Positions 16,908 through 25,800 of a stretch of DNA of 64,000 bases are shown piece by piece. Numbering within the stretch: the first letter of the stretch is position 1; every line of letters begins with the position of its first letter. Both the position numbers and the translations under genes were made by a program. A model generated the notes under the pieces. That model worked only from the letters and a program-made list of their open reading frames with translations, was not told where the DNA came from and made no database searches. The DNA is from Parvularcula maris (lineage in GTDB: Bacteria > Pseudomonadota > Alphaproteobacteria > Caulobacterales > Parvularculaceae), in NCBI RefSeq assembly GCF_024505085.1, contig NZ_JANIBC010000003.1:202681-266680 (forward strand). Reading direction: 5' to 3'.

Positions 16908-17947
16908 GCCAGACCCTCTTTCTCAGCGAGACCGTCTCCGCCGCTGCGGGCGAGGGCGCGATGGCGAAAGGCTCTGGCCTCTTCGGCCGCAAGGGGCGGT
17001 TCAAGCCGTCCGCGCCGGAGATCCTCGGCGCCCTAATGCAGCCCGGCGAGGTGACGGTCTGCCTGCCTCCCTTCGCCACCCAGTGCAGGACCCTCTCCGT
17101 GCGGGCGCAGATCGGCAGGCGCGTCACCCAGAACGATCTTGCTGACGCCATCCAGGCCGCCCTTGGCCGCGCCGGTGAGCCGAGCATGGCAGTGGTCTCC
17201 GCCGAGCCCAGCCGCATCCTCCTCGACCGTGAGCCTATCACCGGCTCCCCCGTCGGCCAGGCGGCGCAGGAGATGGTGGTCGAGGTCGCGGCTTTTCTCT
17301 CCAAGCTCTCCTTCCTGACCGAGCTGGAGGCGGTGCTCGCCGAGGCGCAGCTCGAGCTCAGCGGGGTGATCGCCTGCGAGGAAGCGTTGGGAGCCGCCGT
17401 GAAGGAAGGTCTGATCGATGCCCCGGTGATCCTTCTGGACGGCTTCGCGGCGAAGGCGGTCGCGCTGGAGGGCAGCGCCGCCGCCGCCTCGGTACTGACG
17501 GCCTACGGTCCCGCCCATGTCACCCAGGATCTGGCGACGACCTTCTCCCTCGGTCCGGAAGAGGCAGCCGCGCTCAGCAAAAGGGCAGTCCTCGGACGGC
17601 TTCCCAAGGAGGAGGGCAAGGCCGCCCTTGTTGCGGGGGCAAGGCTCGAGGAAATCGCCAATGAGGTCGTCGAGGCGGCACGTAGGGCAGGGTTTCTCAG
17701 CGACCGAGCGATCGTCCTGGGACTGCCGATCTCCCCGCCGGTCGAAGCAGCCTTCGAGATGTCAGGCGTCACCGTCCGCGCGCCGGGGCTTGCGCTTGAG
17801 AAAACCGATCCCTCCATCCTGTCCCTCGCCAAGGGAGCGGGCCTCATCGGCGCCGGCAGCGCAGGCCGGACAGCGGCCACCGCCATGCAGCTCGCCGAGC
17901 CCAGCAGGCGGGAGGGGATACTGGACTGGCTGCGGCGCAATTTCTGA
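16904..17947 (+). CDS. ftsA: Divergent FtsA-like protein lacking ATP-binding motifs
   Basis: This 347-residue protein occupies the ftsA slot after ftsQ. FtsA is an actin-family ATPase that tethers FtsZ to the membrane. The best match to FtsA is GPAHVTQDLATTFSLGPEEA (202-221), corresponding to the conserved T-x-DIA-x-L-x2-P-x2-AE region. The C-terminus EGILDWLRRNF (337-347) looks like the FtsA membrane-targeting amphipathic helix. The N-terminal DIGTSK phosphate-1 motif is absent. The phosphate-2 DLGGGTT position reads LDGFAAKAV (178-186), and the adenosine-motif position reads VLGLPISPPVE. It is roughly 70-80 residues shorter than usual. The GTG start overlaps ftsQ (GTGA). It may be a non-ATPase scaffold; homology is moderate and rests partly on position. 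Confidence 0.65.
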   Translation: MSQTLFLSETVSAAAGEGAMAKGSGLFGRKGRFKPSAPEILGALMQPGEVTVCLPPFATQCRTLSVRAQIGRRVTQNDLADAIQAALGRAGEPSMAVVSAEPSRILLDREPITGSPVGQAAQEMVVEVAAFLSKLSFLTELEAVLAEAQLELSGVIACEEALGAAVKEGLIDAPVILLDGFAAKAVALEGSAAAASVLTAYGPAHVTQDLATTFSLGPEEAAALSKRAVLGRLPKEEGKAALVAGARLEEIANEVVEAARRAGFLSDRAIVLGLPISPPVEAAFEMSGVTVRAPGLALEKTDPSILSLAKGAGLIGAGSAGRTAATAMQLAEPSRREGILDWLRRNF

Positions 17948-17973
17948 AGTCAGGATCTTTCGCCAATGCTGTC

Positions 17974-18087
17974 GCCCCCTCCGCCCTTCGGGCACCTCCC
18001 TCACAGGTGTGGGAGGGAGCAGAACCAGCGTAGGTTCTTCATATCGCTCCCCCACCTGTGGGGGAGCTGCCGGCAGGCTGAGGGGGG
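17974..18087. repeat. Dispersed ~115-bp repeat E, copy 2
   Basis: Inverted copy relative to 13584-13700: it opens CCCCTCCGCCCTTCGGGCAC and closes GAGCTGCCGGCAGGCTGAGG. Two internal inverted repeats are visible, CTCCC-TCACAGGTGT-GGGAG and CTCCCCCAC/GTGGGGGAG. It lies exactly where ftsZ would be expected after ftsA; no ftsZ is present. Confidence 0.8.
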
Positions 18088-18177
18088 CTCATGGCTGGGT
18101 GCGGCACGACCTCGTGGCGGCACGCTGCTCAAGACGCCCTACTGGAACCCTTCGCCTCGTCCGCCTAGGTAGCCCCT

Positions 18178-18831
18178 ATGAGAACCTCCTGGACCGCCGA
18201 CCTTCCCCCCGAGCCGCAGCTAGGCGACGAACTGCCGCCGCCTTCGGTCAAAACGGAAACCTTGGCCTACCTGGCCGAGCGGCGTTCCCTGACCGCCGCG
18301 CAGATGACCGATGAGCCGCTACCCGAAGGCGATCTCGAAGCGCTTCTGCGTCTCGCCGCGCGCGTGCCGGACCACCGGCGGGTACACCCCTTCCGCTTCA
18401 TCACCTTCGAAGGCGAGGCGAGGGCTGCGTTCGGAGAGGTGCTGGAAGAAGCATTCGTCGGTGCCAACCCTGATGCTCCAGAGGAAGCCAGAGCCCTCGA
18501 ACGATCCCGCTTCCTGCGGGCTGGCGTCGTGGTCTGCCTGGTCAGCTCACCGGACAAAGAGCACAAGACGCCCGAGTGGGAGCAGCTCCTCACCACAGGA
18601 GCTGTGGGCCAGAACCTCGTCATCGCCGCTGGCGCCGCAGGCTATGCCGTGCAGTGGCTCACCGAGTGGTACAGCTACGACAAAGCCGTCGCTTCTGCGC
18701 TCGGCCTGACGAAGGACGAGCGTATCGCAGGTTTCATCTATATCGGCCATCCGGGCGAGGCACCGAAGGAGCGGGCCCGGATGGAGGCCCCTGCGCTTAC
18801 GAGCTCGTGGTCTCGTCCGCGCCCAGGTTGA
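18178..18831 (+). CDS. Nitroreductase family protein
   Basis: A 217-residue FMN-dependent NAD(P)H oxidoreductase of the nitroreductase fold. Landmarks are the N-terminal ERRSLTAAQMTDEPL segment, the FMN phosphate region AARVPDHRRVHPFRFI, TGAVGQNLVIAAGAAGYAVQWLTEWYSYD, and the C-terminal IAGFIYIGHPGEAP. The pattern resembles the YdjA-type subgroup. Substrate is unknown. The gene converges on pgsA and their 3' ends overlap by 35 nt. An upstream repeat separates it from the dcw cluster. Confidence 0.88.
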   Translation: MRTSWTADLPPEPQLGDELPPPSVKTETLAYLAERRSLTAAQMTDEPLPEGDLEALLRLAARVPDHRRVHPFRFITFEGEARAAFGEVLEEAFVGANPDAPEEARALERSRFLRAGVVVCLVSSPDKEHKTPEWEQLLTTGAVGQNLVIAAGAAGYAVQWLTEWYSYDKAVASALGLTKDERIAGFIYIGHPGEAPKERARMEAPALTSSWSRPRPG

Positions 18832-19339
18832 GCACTTTGAAGCTGTCCACCGTGTACTGATAGCCGGTATAGAGCGTCAGCAGCGCTGCGGCCCAGAACA
18901 CGGTGTAGCCGATGAACGAGTCGCCGAGGGTCAGAAGGAACAGGGCGACGAGTTGCAGCGTCGTCTTCACCTTGGCCATGGCCGAGACCGGTAGTTCTGC
19001 GCCGCTGTCGATCAAGCCCTCGCGCAGGCCAGCAACCCAGAACTCGCGCATGGCGATGATGACGGCGGCCAGAAGATGGATGCCGTGCAGCGTATCCATT
19101 GCCACCAGGACGATCAGTGCCGTGATGGTCAGCATTTTGTCCGCAATGGGGTCGAGGACCTTGCCGAGCATGGTTTCTTCCGAGCGCACGCGGGCGAAGT
19201 GACCGTCCAGAAGGTCCGTGACGGCTGCGACCGCGAAGACGACCCCCGCGACCAGCCGCTCGCCGTTCAGTGCTAGGAGAGCGTAGGGTAGCACCAGCGC
19301 CATGCGGGTGATGGTCAGGCGGTTCGCCAGGGTGATCAC
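18797..19339 (-). CDS. pgsA: CDP-diacylglycerol--glycerol-3-phosphate 3-phosphatidyltransferase
   Basis: PgsA makes phosphatidylglycerol phosphate from CDP-diacylglycerol in the inner membrane. The 180-residue protein begins with ITLANRLTITRM and contains the CDP-alcohol phosphotransferase signature DLLDGHFAR followed by GKVLDPIADK, matching D-x2-DG-x2-AR-x8-G-x3-D-x3-D. Four or five membrane helices are predicted by eye. The GTG at 19339 overlaps the accC stop (GTGA) and has GGAGG about 9 nt upstream. An in-frame ATG at 19366 is the alternative. It is the last gene of an aroQ-accB-accC-pgsA run. Confidence 0.9.
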   Translation of the reverse strand: MITLANRLTITRMALVLPYALLALNGERLVAGVVFAVAAVTDLLDGHFARVRSEETMLGKVLDPIADKMLTITALIVLVAMDTLHGIHLLAAVIIAMREFWVAGLREGLIDSGAELPVSAMAKVKTTLQLVALFLLTLGDSFIGYTVFWAAALLTLYTGYQYTVDSFKVLNLGADETTSS

Positions 19340-20688
19340 TCGCCGCCCTCCTGCTTCTCGAGCCACTCGCCGAGCCAGTGGATGTGGTAGTCGCCGCGCT
19401 GGAACTCGTTGTCGCCGAGGAGGTCCTTGAACAGCGGCACCGTGGTCTTGATCCCGCTGAGCACGGTCTCGTCGAGCGCCCGGCCCAAGCGGCGCAGCAC
19501 GAGCTCGCGGTCATCGCCGAAGACGATCAGCTTACCGATCATCGAGTCGTAGAAAGGCGGAATGTCGTAGCCATCGTACACAGCCGAATCGAAGCGCACG
19601 CCGAGACCGCCCGGCGCGTGGAACTCCTTGATCCGCCCCGGCGAGGGAACGAAGGTCCGCGGGTCCTCGGCATTGATGCGGCACTCGATGGCGTGCCCCT
19701 GAAACCGTACATCCTCTTGCTTGAAGGAGAGCCGGTTGCCCGCGGCGATGGAGATCTGCTCACGGACGAGGTCGATGCCGGTGATCTGCTCGGTGACCGG
19801 GTGCTCGACCTGCAGACGAGTGTTCATCTCGATGAAGAAGAACTCGCCGTTCTCGTAGAGGTACTCGACCGTGCCGACGCCTAGGTAACCGAGGCCCTCG
19901 ATGGCGCGGCGCGTGGTCTCGCCGATCTTCTCGCGCTCCTCGGCGGAGAGGACGGGGGAGGGCGCTTCCTCCAACACCTTCTGGTTGCGCCGCTGGAGCG
20001 AGCAATCCCGCTCGCCCAGATGCACGACGTTGCCGTGGCTGTCGGCGGCGATCTGGATCTCGATATGGCGAGGCTGCTTGAGGTAGCGCTCGATATAGAC
20101 CGAGCCGTCGCCAAAGGCTGCCAGCGCCTCCTGGCTCGCAGCCTGGAGCTGTTGCTCGAGCTGGTCCTCGGTCTCGACGAGCTTCATGCCGCGCCCGCCG
20201 CCGCCCGCCGCCGCCTTGATGAGGGCGGGGTAGCCGATGGCCTTCGCTGCCTCCATGGCTTCGTCCACATTGGCCAGCGCCCCGTCCGAGCCGGGTACCA
20301 GGGGAATGCCGAGATCGCCCACGGCCTTCTTGGCGGCGATCTTGTCCCCCATGGTGCGGATGTGATCGGCGGAGGGGCCGATGAAGGTGATGTCGTGCGC
20401 CTTCACGATCTCAGCGAAGCGCGCGTTCTCCGACAGAAAGCCGTAGCCGGGGTGGATGGCGTCCGCGCCGGTGATCTCGGCTGCGGAGACGATGGCCGCG
20501 ATGTTGAGATAGCTGTCCTTGGCCTGGGGCGGGCCGATGCAGACGCTTTCATCGGCGAGGCGCACATGCATGGCCTTCGAATCGGCGGTGGAGTGGACGG
20601 CGACGGTCTGGATGCCGAGCTCGCGGCACGCCCGGTGGACCCGCATGGCGATCTCGCCGCGGTTCGCGATGAGGACCTTCTTGAACAT
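19336..20688 (-). CDS. accC: Biotin carboxylase subunit of acetyl-CoA carboxylase
   Basis: AccC carboxylates biotin on AccB using ATP and bicarbonate, the first step of fatty acid synthesis. The 450-residue protein starts MFKKVLIANRGEIAMRVHRA, typical of the family. It has the ATP-grasp glycine-rich loop AAAGGGGRGMK, SVYIERYLKQPRHIEIQ, GERDCSLQRRNQKVLEEAPS and FIEMNTRLQVEHPVTE. Length is standard. It follows accB after 4 nt and overlaps pgsA, so the three genes are probably one transcript. Confidence 0.98.
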   Translation of the reverse strand: MFKKVLIANRGEIAMRVHRACRELGIQTVAVHSTADSKAMHVRLADESVCIGPPQAKDSYLNIAAIVSAAEITGADAIHPGYGFLSENARFAEIVKAHDITFIGPSADHIRTMGDKIAAKKAVGDLGIPLVPGSDGALANVDEAMEAAKAIGYPALIKAAAGGGGRGMKLVETEDQLEQQLQAASQEALAAFGDGSVYIERYLKQPRHIEIQIAADSHGNVVHLGERDCSLQRRNQKVLEEAPSPVLSAEEREKIGETTRRAIEGLGYLGVGTVEYLYENGEFFFIEMNTRLQVEHPVTEQITGIDLVREQISIAAGNRLSFKQEDVRFQGHAIECRINAEDPRTFVPSPGRIKEFHAPGGLGVRFDSAVYDGYDIPPFYDSMIGKLIVFGDDRELVLRRLGRALDETVLSGIKTTVPLFKDLLGDNEFQRGDYHIHWLGEWLEKQEGGE

Positions 20689-20692
20689 CGGA

Positions 20693-21178
20693 TCAGCCCT
20701 CGAGGGTCAGAAGCGGCTCGTCATACTCGACCGGCTCGGCATTGCGCGCGAGGATCGCCGCGACCTTGCCGGCGCGGGGCGCCTTGATCTCGTTCATGGT
20801 CTTCATGGCCTCGACGATCATGAGCGTCTGGCCCGCCTCGACCTGGGTGCCCACGCTGACGAAGGGGTCGGCATCGGGCGAGGGGGAGAGGTAGGCGGTG
20901 CCCACCATGGGCGAGCGCACCGCCTCGCCGCTCGGCGCTGCCGGAGCCGCTTCCGCAGCAGGCGCGGCGGCGGCAGCCTGGGCCGGAGCAGCGGCCGGCG
21001 CCATCTGAGGCTGCTGGTAGCTGGGGGCGGAGGCCTCGATCATGACGGGCGCGGGGTCCTTGACCACCCGCAGCTTCAAACCTCCGCGCTCGAGCTCGAT
21101 CTCCGTCAGGCCTGAATCGGCCAGCACATTCGCGAGTTCACGGACAACCTGAAGGTCGTCATCGAGGCCTTTCGCCAT
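20693..21178 (-). CDS. accB: Biotin carboxyl carrier protein of acetyl-CoA carboxylase
   Basis: AccB carries biotin between the carboxylase and transferase steps of acetyl-CoA carboxylase. The 161-residue protein has an N-terminal helical domain (residues 1-50), an Ala/Pro-rich flexible linker (about 52-85), and the C-terminal biotinyl domain with the biotinylation motif EAMKTMNEI. The biotin is expected on the lysine of AMKT. The ATG at 21178 follows an AAGGAAAAGAGA site. The gene begins 20 nt inside aroQ, so translation is likely coupled. Confidence 0.97.
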   Translation of the reverse strand: MAKGLDDDLQVVRELANVLADSGLTEIELERGGLKLRVVKDPAPVMIEASAPSYQQPQMAPAAAPAQAAAAAPAAEAAPAAPSGEAVRSPMVGTAYLSPSPDADPFVSVGTQVEAGQTLMIVEAMKTMNEIKAPRAGKVAAILARNAEPVEYDEPLLTLEG

Positions 21179-21656
21179 TCTCTTTTCCTTCACCGCTAAT
21201 TGTTGGGCCATCGACAAGTGCAAGGGCAGCGTCAAGGGCCAGGCTGTAACTGAGTCCCCCGAAGCCAGCAATCGAGCCCTTGCAAGCGGATGCAATCACC
21301 GAGCGGTGACGGAAGGACTCTCGCGCGTGCGGGTTCGAAAGATGCACCTCGATCACGGGGCCTTCGGCCATCAGAAGAGCATCGAGGAGGGCTACGGAGG
21401 TGTGGGTATAGCCCGCCGCATTGATGAGAACGGCCGCAGCGCGGCGCGCCCCCTGGGCGGCGGCTACCAGCTCGCCTTCGCCGTTATGCTGTTCGAACGT
21501 AAGGGAGAACTCCGTTCCTTCCAGTCTCTTCCTACACATCGCTTCGATATCGGCGAGGGTTTCGGAGCCATAGATCTCCGGCTGCCTCGTCCCCAGAAGG
21601 TTGAGGTTCGGTCCGTTCAGGACGGCGATCGTCCGCTCATCACTTGCGATTGGCAT
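21159..21656 (-). CDS. aroQ: 3-dehydroquinate dehydratase, type II
   Basis: AroQ dehydrates 3-dehydroquinate to 3-dehydroshikimate in the shikimate pathway and assembles as a dodecamer. The 165-residue protein has the N-terminal [20 protein letters not shown] motif with the catalytic tyrosine, then [42 protein letters not shown] and the C-terminal [15 protein letters not shown]. All are standard type II features. Its C-terminus is about 15 residues longer than usual because it runs into accB. It heads the accB-accC-pgsA run, a pairing with accB known in other bacteria. Confidence 0.96.
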   Translation of the reverse strand: MPIASDERTIAVLNGPNLNLLGTRQPEIYGSETLADIEAMCRKRLEGTEFSLTFEQHNGEGELVAAAQGARRAAAVLINAAGYTHTSVALLDALLMAEGPVIEVHLSNPHARESFRHRSVIASACKGSIAGFGGLSYSLALDAALALVDGPTISGEGKENGERPR

Positions 21657-21709
21657 GCCGCGCTTCTAGCTCTTCACCATCCTCGACAGCAAAGTGGTTG
21701 GGCATAAGC

Positions 21710-21919
21710 GTGAAGGAAGTCCAAATTCAGCTCAACGGAGAGCAGCGCAACGTGCCCGAAGGCATGACCATCGCTGCACTTTTGGAGGATCTGGGCATCT
21801 CTACCGGGAAGGTCGCCGTGGAGCGCAACCGTACCATCGAGGCGCGTTCGGGTTTCGGCCAGGCCGAGCTTCAGGCGGGCGACCAGCTCGAGATCGTCCG
21901 CTTCGTGGGCGGCGGCTGA
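21710..21919 (+). CDS. thiS: Sulfur carrier protein ThiS
   Basis: ThiS is a small ubiquitin-like protein whose C-terminal glycine is adenylated and then thiocarboxylated to supply sulfur for the thiazole of thiamine. The 69-residue product shows VQIQLNGEQRNVPEGMTIAALLEDL, VAVERNRTI and the ending EIVRFVGGG with the required terminal Gly-Gly. The GTG at 21710 is the most plausible start. Its ribosome binding site is weak. thiG follows after 6 nt. No thiO, thiE or thiF is nearby. Confidence 0.9.
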   Translation: MKEVQIQLNGEQRNVPEGMTIAALLEDLGISTGKVAVERNRTIEARSGFGQAELQAGDQLEIVRFVGGG

Positions 21920-21925
21920 GCGAGC

Positions 21926-22720
21926 ATGTCTTCCGTCAAACCCGTGCGCAGCGCCGAAAATCTGGTGGTGGCGGGCCGCATCTTCCGCTCGCGCCTCATC
22001 GTCGGCACGGGTAAGTACCGCGACTACGCCGAGAACGCCGCTGCCGCCGAGGCTGCTGGCGCCGAGATCGTCACCGTCGCCGTGCGCCGGGTGAACATCG
22101 CCAACCCCAACGAGCCTATGCTCGTCGACTACCTCTCGCCGGAGAAGTACACTTTCCTGCCCAACACGGCGGGCTGCTTCACCGGGGAGGATGCGGTACG
22201 GACCCTGCGCCTCGCACGGGAAGCGGGGGACTGGAACCTTGTCAAGCTCGAGGTGCTCTCAGACCCTGACACCCTCTACCCGGATATGATCGAGACGCTG
22301 CACGCGCTGAAACTGCTGGTCGCTGACGGCTTCGAGGTGATGGTCTACTGCTCGGACGACCCGGTGATGTGCCGCCGCCTGGAGGATGAAGGCGCCGCCG
22401 CCGTCATGCCGCTGGGCGCCCCGATCGGATCGGGGCTAGGCATCCAGAACCCACTCAACATCAGGCTGATCGCCGAGCAGTCCCGCGTCCCGGTCCTCGT
22501 GGACGCAGGCGTCGGCACGGCATCCGACGCAGCGGTGGCCATGGAGCTAGGCTGCGACGGCGTGCTCCTCAACACGGCGATCGCCGAAGCTGCCGACCCT
22601 ATTCGGATGGCGAAAGCGATGAAGCTGGCTGTGAAGGCGGGCAGAGAAGCGTTTCTGGCAGGCCGCATGGCCACGAGGCGCTACGGCGCGGCGAGCAGTC
22701 CCAAGGATGGCCTGCTCTAG
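21926..22720 (+). CDS. thiG: Thiazole synthase ThiG
   Basis: ThiG condenses 1-deoxy-xylulose 5-phosphate, dehydroglycine and ThiS thiocarboxylate into the thiamine thiazole phosphate. The 264-residue TIM-barrel protein shows [97 protein letters not shown] and [11 protein letters not shown]. The lysine in VKLEV is the Schiff-base residue of the family. Length is normal. A bidirectional hairpin terminator lies at about 22794-22824. Confidence 0.96.
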   Translation: MSSVKPVRSAENLVVAGRIFRSRLIVGTGKYRDYAENAAAAEAAGAEIVTVAVRRVNIANPNEPMLVDYLSPEKYTFLPNTAGCFTGEDAVRTLRLAREAGDWNLVKLEVLSDPDTLYPDMIETLHALKLLVADGFEVMVYCSDDPVMCRRLEDEGAAAVMPLGAPIGSGLGIQNPLNIRLIAEQSRVPVLVDAGVGTASDAAVAMELGCDGVLLNTAIAEAADPIRMAKAMKLAVKAGREAFLAGRMATRRYGAASSPKDGLL

Positions 22721-22793
22721 CCAATCGCGGCAAGGCCGACCTGCGGCCCGGTACTTTTCCTCGGTGCTATTTCCGCCTCTTGATACACGGACA

Positions 22794-22824
22794 AAAGAAA
22801 AGGCGGGCCGAGGCCCGCCTTTTC
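22794..22824. terminator. Bidirectional intrinsic terminator between thiG and the TonB receptor gene
   Basis: A 10-bp perfect GC-rich stem, AAAGGCGGGC (22799-22808) against GCCCGCCTTT (22813-22822), with a 4-nt loop. On the plus strand it is followed by TTTCC. On the minus strand it is followed by a longer U-rich tail (TTTTCTTTTG). It sits 20 nt after the receptor stop codon, so it mainly ends that minus-strand gene and can also stop thiG transcripts. Confidence 0.85.
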
Positions 22825-22844
22825 CGTAGAGTTTCAACGCCTTC

Positions 22845-25800
22845 TTAGAAGGAGACGTTAGCGCGCAGGATGAACCGGCGGCCGAGCTGCTCGTCGATGC
22901 CGATGTGACCGACAGCGTCTTGCAGACGGTTCGGCTCACGATCGAAGGCGTTGAGCAGGTTGGCCTGCAGGGTCACGTTGTCGAGGACATCGTAGGCGAC
23001 CGAGAGATCGTGAATGAAACGGGCACCCGTTTTGTTCACGGCATCGGCCCGGAAGCCGGCAACGCCATCGATGGTGACCTCTTCGAAGTCGGCAGCATAG
23101 ACGATCTGATCCAGCGGATCGATCTTCACGGGGTTCTGCCAACGCATCCGCCAGGTCGCACGGAACTTGTCCATGGAGTAGACGGTATCGAAGGTACCGA
23201 TCCATTTTGGATCGCCGAAGTCACCGACATCTTCCGTCACCTCAGATTCCGGCGTCGCCTGGAACTCGTTGGTGATGTTGTGCTGAGTGAAGCTGTCGAA
23301 GTTGAGACGACCCCAGTCACGACCAGGTGCAACACCGACGAGACCAAGTGCATCGTTTACATCGAAGCCGTAGAAAGCTCGGATGGTGATCGATTCGAAG
23401 GTTGAGACGGCAACGTTGGCCGGCTGCGAGCTCGCAAAGATGACCTGGTTAGTGTCCGGGTCACGACGGAAGGTCGAGCAAGCTTCTTCGTTCGGGAAGT
23501 TGTTCGAGTCGAAGCAGGTAGCAGCAAGGATTTCGAAGTCGACATCGTTGATGAACTCGTCGATCTCCACGTTGTAGTAGTCGACCGCCATCTGGAAGCC
23601 GTCAATCCAGCGCGGTTGGATCACAGCACCGACGGAGAACGCCACCGACTCTTCAGGTTGGAGACCGGGGTTACCGGAGACCTGACCGTTGGAGATCGTA
23701 CCGTCCTGGATGCTCGAGGTGAAGGTCTCGGTATCGATACCGATAGACTCACAGTTCGCTTGTCGAACGGCAGGGTTCGGACCGAGACCAACCGAGCGGC
23801 TGTCACAGGGGTCGGCACCCAGGATGAAGGTCTGCGTTGCCGGCAGGAACAGGTCGACGAAGGTCGGGTTCCGGAACGAGGTAGCATAGGTCGCACGGAA
23901 CGAGATGTCGTCGACAGGAGTCCAGCGACCGGAGGCCTGGTAGACCGTCGTGTCAGTCGTGCCGCCGAGACCGTCGGGACCTTTGGTATCGAACTCTTGG
24001 TAGCGGACAGCACCGTCGAAGCTCAGCTCCTGCACGAACGGGATGTTCATGTCTGCCGAAACGATCGGGACGCTGAGCTCGCCGTAGACCTCGCGAGTGA
24101 TGGCTTCACCGCGGACGCCTTGAGAAACCGAGCTACGGGAGATCGGGGTTGTCAGAGCTGCACCGGGGGTGAAGGTCGAGAACTCGCGACGGCTTTCGAG
24201 GCCGACGTTGAACGAAGCCATGCCGCCCGGAAGATCGATCAGGTCACCACCGAAGTTGGCCTGCCACACCACCTGCTCGTTTTGCGAGTTGGTGAAGCGG
24301 GGACCACCGCCGAGGATGAAGTCGATGGCTTCGTCAGAGGCCGTGCTGCCGATCAGGCTGAGCGGCTGACAGCCGTCCAGGAAGGGCAGGTCCTCATCGA
24401 CCAGACCAGAGCCGGACGGACGCGTGTTGAAGCCTTCCAGCGTACCGGCAGACAGATCAACAAAGGCACCACAGATGATGTCACCAAACCCAACTCCGGC
24501 CAGGTTACCACCACTATCATCGATAAGGCGAAGAAGCGCATCGTCGCTCGTCGGAACGGCCGGCGTGACGAAGTCAGGGTCAGGATCTGCAGTATTGGCG
24601 TCGATGAGAGCCTGCCGCTCATCCTGCAGGACGCCAAGGATCGGATCCAAAAGATCGGGTGTGATCTCACGAGCGTCAACAGCGTTCAGGAAACGACCGT
24701 CTACGATACCACCGGCGAAATTCTGCTGCGTGATGTCGGCACGACCGAAGACGTTGGAAACGTCCCAGTAGAACATACGACCGCCATACTCGAACTCGCC
24801 CTCGATGACGTTGGTCACACGCCAGACATGGGTTTCGTTGGAGTTCTCGCCCTGGCGGACAAGGTCGTTGTTGAAGCGGTGGATAAGGAACGTATCCAGT
24901 CCGTTCGCGTCCAAAACACCGCGAGCCTGATCAGTAAGGAACGGGTTGTCAGCAGACAACTGGATGGCGGCGGAAGTGCCATCGAAGAAGCCAGTCTGGA
25001 AGCCGCCCTGCTCGACAAGTTCCGAACCCGTCGTGTTCGCGTAGAGGAAGTCCTGACGGAAACGGATGTTGTCGGTCAGATCGTAGCGCAGCGAACCAAA
25101 AGCGTTAAAACGCTCAACGGGCGAACGAATCTGCGTGACAGCATTAAAGAAGTCAGCACCACACGTCTCAGGGTCACCGCCTTCGGTGATGATACTACGA
25201 ACGGCTAGTGCGCCAGGTGTACACTCTGCCAGCTCACCACCTTCAGTGAACCGGTAGAAATTGCCATCCGGAAGAGCACCGAAAAGCGGGCCGGCGCCTG
25301 GTAGGAACGAACCAGTTGCAGGGCGAGGTTGTCCTGGAATGGGGGTGCCAGCGACGGGCGAAACCGAGCCGAAAGCATCAAACAGCGCCAAACGCTGATC
25401 AAAGATCCCCAGACGCAGCGATTGGCCGGTCAGATCGAAGACGCCGTCGCCATTGGTGTCGATATTGGCGTTGGAGATCGCATTGTCGAGGGTCAGATCC
25501 TCGGTGCAGAGCTCGCGGATCTGGCAGAGAAGGACGCCTTCATCGCGGTTGTACTCAAGAGCGAGGGTGACGTTACCGCGGTCGTCGGCGAAGTTACCAC
25601 CCGCGACGGTCGCGATGCGGTAGCTGTCGGCCTCACCACCGAAGTTGGAACCGTACTGACCGGTGACGTCGAAGCCTTCGAAGTCGTCCTTCAGGATGAC
25701 GTTGACCGTACCTGCAATGGCGTCGGCGCCGTAGATGGCAGCACCGGTGAGGGGAACGGTTTCGATGCGCTCGATCAGAGCAGCCGGGATGGTGTTGAGG

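Noticed and set aside
21660..21709. A TPP riboswitch before thiS
   Set aside because: Only about 50 bases separate aroQ and thiS and the thi-box CTGAGA core is absent.
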